DNA from: Mantis religiosa
Lineage: Eukaryota > Arthropoda > Insecta > Mantodea > Mantidae
Assembly (NCBI GenBank): GCA_030765055.1
Contig: CM060953.1
Span: 185,450,768-185,514,767, forward strand
Direction: 5' to 3'
DNA: 64,000 nucleotides
In this document: positions 34,268-45,425 of the stretch, piece after piece
Numbering within the stretch: position 1 is the stretch's first letter
Layout: every line of letters begins with the position of its first letter
Position numbers and translations under genes: made by a program
The notes under the pieces: model-generated
The model's input: the letters and a program-made list of their open reading frames with translations, nothing else
Databases searched by the model: none
What the model was told of the DNA's origin: nothing

Positions 34268-34512
34268 TTGATGCCACCTCGGTTGCGTGGTGGTAGCGTG
34301 TCTGCCTCACGTTCAACAGGTCCCGAGATCGAATCTCAGTCAGGGTGAGTTACCTGGATAAGGTTTTTCCGGGGTTTCTCTTATCCTTAAGGACGAATGT
34401 GGAGTAACTCTGGTCTCTATGGACCCTAGACTCTTTTGAGTATCATTTCACTCATTCCATTCATCGTCCGATATGACTCAACATTGGAGGACATAAATTA
34501 CAAAACAAAACA
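34268..34512 (+). repeat. SINE family A copy, full length
   Basis: The head CCACCTCGGTTGCGTGGTGG, GTCTGCCTCACGTTCAACAG and B box GATCGAATCTCAG are followed by a complete body and tail. It ends in A-rich AAACAAAACAAAA. It lies in the opposite orientation to the fragment just before it. Confidence 0.92.
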
Positions 34513-35183
34513 AAAAGTTTTTATTTCAGTATTGTTTGATACTGTAACTTTGAGTCGTGGTATAAGATATCCAATTCAGTTATTTACCCGAGGAAAACCA
34601 CGAGGAAAGCTCTGTGAATAGCTGAAACATTTCCTTTGATGAAATTTCTCTGTCCAAAAATTATCTATGAGGTGTGTAGAATATAAACGTAATTTTTTAT
34701 CGCACTATGACAACTTTCGCCGTTTCGCTTCCACTTAATTATTAAAACGCGCTGTAATAAAATTACAGCCTCATCGTTACGAGTTTAATTTTTATATTAG
34801 GGAAATGAAGTCATAGTGGAAATGTTAGCAGCAGTAGGTCATTACGTAGTTTTATGGCACATTTTATAGCCAGAATTTTCAGCATATTAATCTCAGGTCA
34901 GGGCTGTGTAAACGCAAAAAGCTCCAGTTTTCACGAAGCTATGTAAATATCTTTTATTCAACACTTACTTGTAAATTTGTACTTACATAATAGAAATTAA
35001 CCTATTAAAGTAACACTTAAACGTTAAAAGTGGATAAAATTTCACTACAACCAGTGTATAAATAAAATACAATCGCGGGATTTCGTGTGTAGATTTAGAT
35101 TTGTTTGGTAACGAATCTGATAAAACGCTGTTGGCTTCCTCCAAAACTTTGTCTGATATATAAAGTTCTATTAAACATGGAAA
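34513..35183. other. Unassigned AT-rich DNA
   Basis: Nothing supported. Confidence 0.5.
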
Positions 35184-35338
35184 GATAGAGTTAGAGTTAA
35201 AAATTCAATGTCATAGCCGGGATTTGAACCACGGATATTCTGGTCTCCGTCCAGCCGCTCTACACCATTGAGCTACTACGGCCAACGTGCCAACATGACA
35301 TTAAATTCTCCAACTGACTCGTGTTTATCCCGGTAAAC
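35184..35338 (-). repeat. SINE family B copy heading a satellite array
   Basis: Minus-strand B copy (GATTTGAACCACGGATATTC, GAGCTACTACGGCCAACGTG, CTCCAACTGACTCGTGTTTA). It runs without a break into the 91-bp array, whose first unit begins at CACTTAGGAG (35339). Confidence 0.9.
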
Positions 35339-36221
35339 CACTTAGGAGTTCTCATAAACACATGAGACAACTACCTTAATGACGACTTACTATGCTGTAA
35401 GTACTTTAAGGCCCGGGCTTTATAGTAAACCACTAGGAGTTCTCATAAACACATGAGACAACTACCTTAATGGCGACTTACTATGCTGTAAGTACTTTAA
35501 GGCCTGGGCTTTACAGTAAACCACTAGGAGTTCTCATAAACACACGAGACAACTACCTTAATGGCGACTTACTATGCTGTAAGTACTTTAAGGCCCGGGC
35601 TTTATAGTAAACCACTAGGAGTTCTCATAAACACACGAGACAACTACCTTAATGGTGACTTACTATGCTGTAAGTACTTTAAGGCCCGGGCTTTATAGTA
35701 AACCACTAGGAGTTCTCATAAACACACGAGACAACTACCTTAATGGCGACTTACTATGCTGTAAGTACTTTAAGGCCCGGGCTTTATAGTAAACCACTAG
35801 GAGTTCTCATAAACACACGAGACAACTACCTTAATGGTGACTTACTATGCTGTAAGTACTTTAAGGCCCGGGCTTTATAGTAAACCACTAGGAGTTCTCA
35901 TAAACACACGAGACAACTACCTTAATGGCGACTTACTATGCTGTAAGTACTTTAAGGCCCGGGCTTTATAGTAAACCACTAGGAGTTCTCATAAACACAT
36001 GAGACAACTACCTTAATGGTGACTTACTATGCTGTAAGTACTTTAAGGCCCGGGCTTTATAGTAAACCACTAGGAGTTCTCATAAACACATGAGACAACT
36101 ACCTTAATGGTGACTTACTATGCTGTAAGTACTTTAAGGCCCGGGCTTTATAGTAAACCACTAGGAGTTCTCATAAACACATGAGACAACTACCTTAATG
36201 GCGACTTACTATGCTGTAAGT
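35339..36221 (-). repeat. Satellite of 91-bp monomers (about 9.7 copies) derived from SINE B flank
   Basis: The monomer contains CACTAGGAGTTCTCATAAAC, GAGACAACTACCTTAATGG and ACTTACTATGCTGTAAGTAC. The CACTAGGAG landmark occurs at 35431, 35522, 35613, 35704, 35795, 35886, 35977, 36068 and 36159, all 91 bp apart. Copies differ by only a few bases (for example GGCGACT/GGTGACT). The same segment occurs once at 56560-56640 next to a B copy, so it is normally a single part of the B element. ACTTAC/GTAAGT can form a small hairpin. The array is cut at 36221 by a LINE. Confidence 0.97.
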
Positions 36222-37392
36222 AGCAGCAGACCAGCAGCAGAAGGGTCGAGTCGTCCAGGTTTACCTGGACGGAGTGTTTGCTGCCCAGCACCTAGCCGCT
36301 TTTTGCGGCCTTATCTGAGCAGTATATTAGAGTCGCGTTTGTCTCAGGCGGTTGTCTTCGGCAGTGGTATGTCTAGCCTTATGTACGCTGTTGCCCCGTG
36401 GGGGGTTATGCGCCCAGTGCTGGCTGCGCTCTTCCGCCTGCCTGGGAGGCATCTGAGCACAGTCCGCTAAACAGGCTAGAGGGAAAGGAACAGTGTTTAG
36501 GTATTGAATTTACCAAGCCCATTTCTGGGCTTGGGGGGTTGAAGTCAGGGGAATGTAGCCCTGTTCAGTTCTGGTTACTCAAAGCATCTTTGGGCAACCG
36601 GTAGCTCGGTCGGCGGCGAGGAGCCCTGTGGTCGTAACGGCCAAGGGTGTTCACCAGGATGTTGGGATGGGAGTCCAGCTTATCTTAGATGATGCGGGAT
36701 CTCTCCCGCACCACGTCCACGATGTACGGGACCCCGGAGTAGGTGTGGAGGATGTGGGACGGGAATCTACGTCCGGTATCGTAGATCATGCGCAGTGCCC
36801 TGTTCTGGACGCGCTGTAGTCTGCGAATAGTGGTCGGAGCCGCTGATCCCCAGACTTCGCAGCCGTACAGAATCAGGGGCGGTATAATCGCCCGATACAG
36901 GCGTAGTTTGAGGTGCGTTGGCATGGTAGATTTTAGTATAGGGTACATCTGCGTGAGTGCTACATGCCCTTGTCCGGCTTTGACCCGGACGTGAGGTGCG
37001 TAGGTGAGACCGCGATCGAGGTGGACGCCAAGGTATTTGGCAGTGGGAACCCAAGGGATTTGCCTCTGCCTCAACCTCAGCGACCAATCCGGTCGCCCAG
37101 CTCGGACCTTAGCCAAGAGAAGAGCAGAGCTCTTCTCGGGGCTAACGGCCATCCTCCACTTCTCACTCCAACGGCCAATGGCTCGGAGCTGGCGCTGCAG
37201 TGGAGGATGACAATATCTTAGGTTTTTGTTACGTGCCATTATGAGGACGTCGTCGGCATTTTGGCACGTAAGAGTCTGTGGTTCTAAGCGGAAGTCAGAC
37301 ATGGCCGCAAAGAGTAACGGGGACGGTACACTGCCTTCCGGGACTCCCGCGGCTATGTGTCTGATAGATGAGGCCCGGGCTATAATAGTTCG
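36222..37392 (-). pseudogene. Jockey-type LINE reverse transcriptase, 3' fragment
   Basis: The minus-strand frame (37410 down to 36685) contains AGVPEGSVPSPLLFA (RT GxPQGSxLSPxLF block) and CQNADDVLIMA, where the usual Tyr of YADD is Asn. AIGRWSEKWRMAVSPEKSSA, KYLGVHLDRGLTYAPHV, LYRAIIPPLILYGCEVWG and RRLQRVQNRALRMIYDTG follow, as in jockey-clade elements. Downstream blocks up to 36222 are GC-rich and read DKLDSHPNILVNTLGRYDH, with later stops. The fragment is GC-rich against an AT-rich background. It sits between the 91-bp array and the B-element tail, so it inserted into that composite. The first residues of the longest frame are SINE sequence. Confidence 0.9.
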
Positions 37393-37480
37393 GACCACTA
37401 TTAGGTACAATTAATGGAAACTAATTGTTCTTTTACACTGACTCTATCTTTCCATACTTAATCCTACACACGGCCAGTGT
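37393..37480 (-). repeat. SINE B element tail beyond the LINE insertion
   Basis: The segment ACCACTATTAGG, CAATTAATGGAAACTAATTG and TTCTTTTACACT, plus CACGGCCAGTGTG, matches the sequence following the linker at 56650-56710. This shows that array, LINE and tail were one B composite. Confidence 0.8.
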
Positions 37481-39351
37481 GTACACATATGAGTAGTTTT
37501 AAAACATTTTCACCATTCCTTGCATCTTTAGACGCAATTCCTCTAAGCATTTGATAATAGATTTGGTTCAATGCATTTATGAGTTTCATAACTGCACAAA
37601 TCCAACAAATTCGTTATAAATATTATAACGAAGTACCAATGGTAGCTGAAAGTACTGAACAGCAAAACAAATATAATGAGCCAAAGTTCACCTGTTATAA
37701 AAATCATAATATTGGCACATCACTTTCAGAAGTTAGGAACATTTTGTTGACTTTCGTGAAACTTTCTTGACTGGACTTGTGCAGTTATAGAAGTCATGTC
37801 TTCAAGTGTAGTTTGTTACATTGTGGTAGTTTTTTAACTGGCAGCATTTTGTCCATTACTTTAAAGGTTCATTGTTCAAGATGCCATATCGGGTATTATG
37901 GAATAACAGGTTCCATACAGTTTCATATAACTATACAAAATATACCGAATATAAATCAAGTTAAAAATTAATTTATAGTACAATATTAGTAGTTAAATAA
38001 GAATTATTATTTATATAAATAGAAAGCCTAATTTAAATCCAAATAAAACAAAATCTATTCTTTTTCTATTATTCTAGACTTGGTCTATGGTCTAGGCCTA
38101 TAAACATTTTTATAGATGTGTTGTCTATTTGTTTGTTTTATGACATAAAATGTATTTTTCAATGTTTTAAACCACCTATTCCACAATACCTGACTGTTTC
38201 ATATTAACCTCCATTTGTAATATTTTTATAAATATGTTTTTTTATAACAACATGAATGACAGCTCTGTTTCTATAAGTGAAAGTTCATCACAATAGTTAT
38301 AGTATGTAGTTACGACGATTTGGCAATTTTTATTTAAAAAACATATTATTTTTGGAAATATCAATAGTATTCCATTTTACCCTCCTCTCATCTAGCTGTT
38401 ATAAAACAGAAATATAGATTTACAATAGAAAAGTGTCTGTTTTAAACGGAAAGTACGCTTCCATGCTCTGGAAGTATTCGAGGTTAGCTAGGGTTTTGAG
38501 TTGATCATTCCCTTTTGTAATACGTTAAAATGAATTTATTTATTTAAATAATAAAAATAAATAATGTAATGGTTTTCAAAGCTCATTTTAATTTCAGGAA
38601 CACAATAAAAACGAATTGCAATTTTACTGTTGAAAAAAGTCAATTTATAAATCTGAATCATCAAAAAAGAATGTATTGGCAATTTTTATGCTAGGAAAAT
38701 TTTTAATTGATATGAATTTTATGCTTTAATGAGACATATATTTTCTCTATGTACAGTAAGACTATGTCTGCCTGAAAGCAGGCTTCCTTTGTCAGCCCTG
38801 ACGTTTTCACAGAGCACCAATTAAACTCCTAATACTTCGCTTCCGCAGAGATCTACTGTACGTCACATCAGAGAACAAAGGAATGTGTCCTAGCATTGTT
38901 TGAAAGAATGGAGGCTCTTTTAAAGCTAACTTCTATCGCATTCAATTGTTTGCAAAGAAGTCAATTAACGACAAAGCAAAATCTGTTCCAGAGCTTTCTA
39001 TATAGAAGCGTTAATGGGGACAGAAAATGCTTTAGTGTATTAAAAATAAAATTAAATACAATGTGCTCCACTCACATGAATTTCTCTACCCCTTATTCAG
39101 CAAATATTCAACCTTATTTTGCTATCTTCTTCATATCTTAGCGATAAACTTCTGTCTGTGAAGTTTCATTCCCTCTGTACGGCCAGCAGTAAAAAATAAA
39201 AAAAGAATAACGATCCCATTAAAAAATCTAAACATTGGAAAATTCCAACCAACAACAATGAATATGTTGGAAATGGTTAATTTTACAAAAATGTAGTACA
39301 AGTAAATTTGGAGCTCTAACCAGATCTAAAATTTTTGTGTAGGTACTAAGT
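37481..39351. other. Unassigned, very AT-rich DNA
   Basis: Almost 1.9 kb with only short motif-less open frames. Confidence 0.5.
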
Positions 39352-39353
39352 TA

Positions 39354-40668
39354 CTAGGGCTGTTCAATAAAGAATGATCACAATTTTTTTGACAACGTAC
39401 ATTCACTCATCCTCATAATTTTGATGGTCCTTCTCAAAATACTCTCCCCTGAATACGATGCACTTGTCCCAGAGTTTGTGCCAGTCTTCAAAGACATGCT
39501 GGAAACCATTTTTGAGAGATCCTTCAAAATCGCCTCCGCAGCCTTCAACACTGCTTCTGATAATGGATAATGCCTCCCACGAAGGCGTTTCTTCAAGTTA
39601 GGGAATAGAAAAGGTCACATGGGACTAAATCCGGAATATAGAGAGGGTAAGAGATGCACTTCACGTTGATTTTTGCAAGATATTCGGAAACAACATTGGC
39701 AATATGCGGCCGCGCATTATCGTGGTGCAGCATCCAGCTTGTTTCACGGAAATGTGGTCTTTTGCGCCTGATATGGACCTGCAATGTTTTCAGGACATCC
39801 CTGTAGTATTGTCCAATTACTGATGTGTGTGCAGGTACAATATGCTGATAAACCATTCCATGAATATCAAAGAATGAGATGATCATAACTTTCCCAGCAG
39901 AAGCAACCACATTTGCTTTTTGGGGGGTTGGTGATGAAGGAGATTTCCACACTGAGCTTTGCTGTTTGCTCTCAGGATCAAAACGACGTAGCCAAGTTTC
40001 ATCAGTAGTGATTACGTTTGAAAGAAACTCCGAATCTTCCTCTAACATCAACTGTAACTGCATGTAGATCTGCATGCGAATGTTCTTTTGTTCGGGAATC
40101 AACAGTCTTGGAACCCATCGCGCACAAACACGTCTCATGTGTAATGTTTCTGTCACCAACGTGTGGGTGGCACGCAATGAAATGTTCAGTATTTCAGAAA
40201 GTGATCTTAAGGTAATTCCTCGATCCTCTCTCACAATGGCAGCAGCAGTGTTTATGTTTTCTTCCGTAAGAGCAGTAACTGGAGCACCGAGTCCACCTTC
40301 CTTTAAAATTGATTGTCTCCCCTCTTTAAATATTTTAAACCACCTTTGAGCTGTGCTGTAGGGAGGAACAGACTCTCCATAGGCCTCCTGTATTTTCGTA
40401 TAGGCCTCAACTGATGGTTTGTTGAGACGAAAGCAGAATCTCAAAGCCGCATATTGTTCCTCGCGTGTTACTTCCATTGCAGCGGTAGGCGATACTGAAC
40501 ATGTCTGAACTTACCTGGTTCTCACAGGCGGGAACCAGGAGTATTAACAATGAAACTATTACGGCGAGTTTGTTTCACATTAAGCTAACAGAATATAATA
40601 AAATTGTATTTTAGTGCGAAAAATTATGACCGTAAAAATTATGATCATTATTTATTGAACAACCCTCG
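39354..40668 (-). mobile_element. mariner transposon copy 4 (third mariner family)
   Basis: A 1315-bp element between TA pairs (39352-39353 and 40669-40670). Inverted ends contain GGGCTGTTCAATAAAGAATG (left) and the complement of GGGTTGTTCAATAAATAATG (right), followed on both sides by ATCA-type sequence. It shares a family with the element at 42505-44010. Confidence 0.93.
39378..40477 (-). pseudogene. mariner transposase, near-intact with one frameshift
   Basis: The 294-codon frame starts MEVTREEQYAALRFCFRLNK at 40477. Helix-turn-helix regions fall roughly in residues 10-55 and 70-110, and the linker ARWVPRLL at 119-126. All three catalytic Asp residues are present: TTDETW (Asp159), HHDNARPH (Asp253) and DLVPCD (Asp288), with exactly 34 residues between the last two, i.e. 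D34D. Immediately after, a one-base loss relative to copy 5 breaks the frame (LFYSLT and stop, instead of AFLFPNLKKRL). The C-terminus continues in another frame to 39378 (NLKKRLRGRHYPLSEAVLKA). It is the best preserved transposase in the window, but still disrupted. Confidence 0.93.
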
Positions 40669-40670
40669 TA

Positions 40671-42502
40671 TATCTAATGAAGTTAACTTAGAGGCCTTTC
40701 CCAGAACATTCAAGATATACATTTATTTTAAAATATCTTAAACCGTATTAGTTTTAATAAAAATCGTTATAGCCATTTTTTTTAAACTGGAAGTTTTCGA
40801 AAAGTTTTCCATATAATGAGTACTTTTTATTTTGAAAATCCTCCTTGTCACATCTTTGGAACACGGTAAAATTTAACAGCTGGGTTTAATATTTTGATTT
40901 ACGAAGAGAAATCCCCATGAATTTAACAAATTGCTAATTTACCTTCTCTATTTGAACTTACAGTAGATACGATAAATCTGGTACTTTCTAGCCAATACTT
41001 CCATATCGACTTTCACCGTAAATAACGTTTTGAGGCATTTTAAATAAAATAAATTCTTTTAAAGAGAAATATTCGTGTACATCTACGTTTGTGAGGGTTT
41101 ATGAATGCTCAAATTCGAAATATCAGATAAATATAAAATTTGGTATTTTAGTTTATATACCTCCAAATATATGTCAAAAAGAATTTCAATAAAATCGTCA
41201 AACACAAATTAACCATTACAAAACATTTCTTGAAACCTTATTTTCTAAACAATGGCAAATGTTTTTGATTAAAATCCATAAATTAAATATTTTTACGTGA
41301 GAAATAAAAGACATATCTTAAATTTTATAGGAACAGCTTTGAAGCCTACCTTATTCGAAGTTTGTATAGGTAATCGTGTAGCTATAATCTGTAAATGTTA
41401 AATAATAAACGAAAATTCACTGCAGAAACTCCTAGATCTATTGAAACACACAATTTATTCCAAGTAACTTATTACAGCATAAGCCATTTCCAAATATCCA
41501 TTCGATTTGTTGCCGTTGTTCATTCTTCCTAACTTCTGTCGATTTTCACTTGTTTCTGCAATACATGGAAACATGATGTAATTTTAAGGTCAGCATTCAG
41601 CTCTTAAACATTTGAATATCGCCGATTTCTTTGTTTCTTAATGAAATGTATAGCTATTTTTGCACAGTTTTATCTCAATAAAAGTGAAGAAAAATAATGT
41701 TCTTAAGAACGATATGTATACAAACTAATAAAGAATGGAAGTCAGAGAAAGACAAGTGAATGTAGCATATCAGAATTTGTTTTTCATTTGTCGTTTTACG
41801 TCCTTATTTCGTTTAAAGAAGACTGTTTTGGAGACCAAATACTATGGAATTAAAATCTACTAGACATTAAACATGCTAAAACCTAATAAAACTAAGCAAT
41901 GTGTCTGAAATGAATAGTTAAGTTATTCGTTACCACGTAGTAACATTGTTTTGTATCGGCAAAGTTTCCTTTGACGGTGCCTCTTCATCTGTGAGGTTTA
42001 CAGCCGTGGGTATGTAGTAATACATCACAAACGCTTTGATTTCCACCCACACACATACATCAGCGACAGTTGAATGTCGGCCAGCAGAGATGCCAGACAA
42101 TTGACTGTACTATGCGCGTTCCTCTGTTTTATCTCCAGAACCGTTCCTGTTTTGTGGAGCATTCTCCGCTGATTCGGATAAGCTATACATACATATGCAG
42201 GTTATTTTGCCTGAAAACATTCTGAATAGGCCAGAGATAGCAAGCAGTTCACGTGCTGCTGCAAAACACTCTCACCAAGGGATGTAACTCATTGTTCTAC
42301 CAAAGCTTTCTACTCAAGTTGAAAATTACTAGTATTTTACTACAAACAGACTACACGGCGTTTTTAGCTTTATCTAATAGAGTTATTACAATGTGAACAG
42401 CAAGAATGTTAGCTGCTAGCTGAATTGCTAAACGTTCGGGTTGAATAATATTAACAATTGCTTCCACAAACGTACGAGAACTTGTGTTCCTATATGCGCA
42501 CA
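40671..42502. other. Unassigned AT-rich DNA
   Basis: Nothing supported between the two mariner copies. Confidence 0.5.
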
Positions 42503-42529
42503 TATCAGGGCTGTTCAATAAAGAATGAT

Positions 42530-43834
42530 CACAAATTTTTTTGACAACGTACCCGAAGGTCCTTCTCAAAACAGTCTCACCTGAGTGCGATGCACTTGTC
42601 CCAGCGTTTCTGCCAGTCTTCAAAGACATGCTGGAAACCATTTTTGAGAGATCCTTCAAAATCGACTCCGCAGCCTTCACCACTGCTTTTGATGATGGAT
42701 AATGCCTCCCACGAAGACGTTTCTTCAAGTTAGGGAATAGAAAAGCGTCACATGGGGCTAAATCCAGGCTATATGGAGGGTGAGGGATGCACTCCACGTT
42801 GAGTTTTGCAAGATATTCAATAACATTGGCAATATGCGGCCGTGCGTTATCGTGGTGCGACATCCAGCCTGCTTCACGGTAACGTGGTCTCTTGCGCCTT
42901 ATATGGACTTGCAATGTTTTCAGGACATCCCTGTAGTATTGTCCAGTTACTGATGTGTGTACAGGTACAACATGTTGATAAACCATTCCATGAATATCAA
43001 AGAATGAGATGACCATAACTTTTCCACCAGAAGCAACCACTTTTGCTTTTTTGGGGGTTGGTGATGAAGGAGATTTCCACACTGAGCTTTGCTGTTTGCT
43101 CACAGGATCAAAATGATGTAGCCAAGTTTCATCAGCAGTGATTACGTTTGAAACAAACTCCGGATCTTCCTCTAACGTCAACTTTAATGGAAATGTCCTT
43201 TTGTTTGGGAATCAACAGTCTTAGAGCCCATCGCGCACAAACACATCTCATGTGTAATGCATCTGTCACCAACGTGTGGGTGGCACCCAATGAAATGTTC
43301 AGTATTTCAGAAAGTGGTCCTGAGGTAATTCGTCGATTCTCTCGCTCAATGCAGCAGCAGTGTTGATGTTTTCTTCCGTAAGAGCAGTAATTGGAGCACC
43401 GGGTGCACAGCCCGCCTTCGTAGCGTGGTGGTAGCATGTCTGCCTCACGTTCAAGAGGTCCCAAGTTCGAATCTTGGTCAGCTACCTGCATATGGTTTCT
43501 TCCGGGGTTTTCCCTTATCCTGTAAGACGAATGTCGGGTAACTCTAAGCTCCATGGACCCCGGACTCATTTGAGCATCATTTCATCCATTCCATTCATCG
43601 TCTTATATGACTTAACGTTGGAGGACGTAGATTAAAAAAAAAAACAGGTGCACCTTGCTTTGAAATTGTTTGTCTCCCCTCTTTAAACATTTTAAACCAC
43701 CTTTGAGCTGTGCTGTAGGGAAGAACAGACTCTCCATGGGCCTCCTGTAACATTGTATAGGCCTCAACTGAAGATTTGTTGAGCTGAAAGCAGAATTTCA
43801 AAGCCACATATTGTTCCTCGCGTGTTACCTCCAC
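42530..43834 (-). pseudogene. mariner transposase pseudogene split by a SINE
   Basis: N-terminal MEVTREEQYVALKFCFQLNK starts at 43834 and runs to about 43655, where the SINE interrupts it. After the insert, VTALTEENINTAAA-like sequence resumes with frameshifts (43380-43200). The frame from 43181 carries ITADETW (first Asp), HHDNARPH and DLAPCDAFLFPNLKKRL (third Asp). One codon is missing in NVIEYLAKLN relative to copy 4, which shortens the Asp-Asp spacing by one. The open frame continues through the terminal repeat to 42351, which is not biologically meaningful. Confidence 0.92.
43409..43646 (+). repeat. SINE family A nested in mariner copy 5, with target duplication
   Basis: Complete copy: CCGCCTTCGTAGCGTGGTGG, GTCTGCCTCACGTTCAAGAG, B box AAGTTCGAATCTTGG, tail and a run of A (43634-43644). 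It is flanked by GGTGCAC at 43402-43408 and 43647-43653. Copy 4 has the empty site at the homologous place, so the insertion postdates the mariner. Confidence 0.95.
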
Positions 43835-44246
43835 TGCAGCGGTAGGCGATACTGAACATGTCTGAACTTACTTGATTCTCAGAGGCGGGAACCAGGAGTA
43901 CCAACAATGAAACTACTACGGCGTGTCTGTTTCACATTAAGCTGACACAATCTAAGAAGAATGAATGTTAGCGCGAAAAATTATAATCATTTTTTATTGA
44001 ACAGCCCCCATATTATAGGTTAAAATTATATTTGAATATTTAGAGAAAAATTTAGGGTCAAAGGATTGCCAAGGTTAATAACATTCATAATATAATTTTA
44101 TTATTATTGTAAACACAATGGCGCAATTATAGTCATCAGTTACCTCTTGAACAGCTGTGTCCTCCACAGCTAATCGACTGGCCAATTGAAAAGATAAGGA
44201 GAGGAGAAACGCCCTCTCTCTAGATGTGAATTCAAAAGTGATATGG

Positions 44247-44462
44247 CCCGCCTCCGTAGCGTACATGGTCCTGAGTTCGAATCTCTGCCAGAGTGAGTTA
44301 CCTGGATAAGGTTTTCTCCGGGTTTTTCCCGTATCCTTAAAGACGAATGTCGGGTAGCTCTAAGCTCCATGTACCCCGGATGCATTGAGCATCATTTCAC
44401 CCATTTCATTCATCGTCCGATAAGACTAAATGTTGGAGGACGTAAATTACAAGAAGAAGAAG
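44247..44462 (+). repeat. SINE family A copy with 11-bp target duplication
   Basis: Starts CCCGCCTCCGTAGCG; about 25 bases of the head are deleted before GTCCTGAGTTCGAATCTCTG. Body and tail are intact and end with AAGAAGAAG. AAGTGATATGG flanks it at 44236-44246 and 44463-44473, evidence of target-primed retroposition. Confidence 0.95.
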
Positions 44463-44473
44463 AAGTGATATGG

Positions 44474-44766
44474 AGACAATAGGAAATTTCTATCCCCCGC
44501 CCCTCTCAACCGAAGTTTCCTTACGTTCTTGCAGTTATGTTCGCGAGTGAGTTGTTCTTGTTAGTGTGTTATACGAGTGATATTATGAATACAGGAGTGC
44601 TGCTACTGCGAGCAATTAGAGAGGTCGTGTGTTCGATGCCCATGTAAGTGAAGCTAGCGGAAGAAGTGTTCCATTATACCGTTATGTGCAAGGAAAAGAA
44701 ATGACATTGGAAGAAAACTAAGTCACACGAGGGAAATGACAGTGAAAATTGAACAAAGTAATAATA
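44474..44766. other. Unassigned sequence
   Basis: Nothing recognised. Confidence 0.5.
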
Positions 44767-44768
44767 TA

Positions 44769-45423
44769 ACGCGATTCATATAAACTTGAACCATTTCAAT
44801 AAGTCATAACCTTTGAAACAATAATAGGACACAGGTGCAACTTTGGGAGAATATAATACACAATTTTCAGATTGTATTACACTATTTACATCCACCAGCA
44901 TCTATACATGTTTGCACTCGTCTAACCATATTCTCTGAGGTTTTACGGAGATGATATCGAATTGAGAGAAGGTTATTTCCAGCAAGATGGAGCAATTGCC
45001 ATACACCTAATGACAACATGGATCTTGTAACCAGTTTCTTTGATAATCGAATAATCTCAAAAGGTCTGCGGCCACCCAGATCCCCTGACCTAACCTCACC
45101 GGATTTTTTCTTGTGGGGGTATCTAAAATAGAGTGTACAAGAATGGACCACGGACAATTGATGTTCTCAAAAAATCCATTCGAACAGAAATAAGTAACAT
45201 TGTCGAGGATACTCTTCGTAAATCTACAGAGAATATGGTGAGACGAGTACAAACATGTGTAGATGCTGGTGGAGGACACTTCCAACATTTTCTCTGAGAT
45301 GTAAATAGTGTAATGTAATCCCTTAATTATGTATTATATTCTCTCAAAGTTGCACGTATGTCCTATTATTGGTTGAAAAGTTATGACCTATTGAAATGGT
45401 TCAGGTTTATATGGATCACACTG
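44769..45423 (+). mobile_element. Foldback Tc1/mariner derivative with long inverted arms
   Basis: A 655-bp element between TA pairs (44767-44768 and 45424-45425). The outer ends match inverted (TCATATAAACTTGAACCATTTC versus the complement of the right end, AGGTTTATATGGATC). The match continues inward for roughly 150 bases, through AATAGGACA, TGCAACTTTG and CACCAGCATCTA, into transposase coding sequence. The centre carries a degraded IS630/mariner-type transposase end. Confidence 0.8.
44935..45296 (+). pseudogene. Tc1/mariner-type transposase C-terminal remnant
   Basis: Shifting frames give ELREGYFQQDGA (second catalytic Asp box), then SFFDNRIISKGLRPPRSPDL, TSPDFFLWGYLK with the third acidic position, a stop, and SVYKNGPRTIDVLKKSIRTE, RKSTENMVRRVQTC and GGGHFQHFL at the C-terminus. 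This is a familiar insect IS630-Tc1-mariner family end. Its last part is duplicated in inverted orientation in the left arm (44880-44940). Confidence 0.8.
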
Positions 45424-45425
45424 TA

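Larger units (their letters stand above)
42505..44010 (-). mobile_element. mariner transposon copy 5 (same family as copy 4), with nested SINE
   Basis: TA pairs at 42503-42504 and 44011-44012. Ends contain CAGGGCTGTTCAATAAAGAA and its inverted counterpart. The total of 1506 bp includes a SINE of about 238 bp at 43409-43646. Confidence 0.93.

Noticed and set aside
35339..36221. CRISPR-like or gene-cluster interpretation of the 91-bp array
   Set aside because: No unique spacers; the unit is part of SINE B.
36198..37414. Several plus-strand frames of 60-90 codons
   Set aside because: Shadows of the minus-strand LINE reverse transcriptase in GC-rich sequence.
42351..42530. C-terminal extension of the mariner copy 5 frame
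   Set aside because: The frame merely reads through the terminal inverted repeat into flanking DNA.
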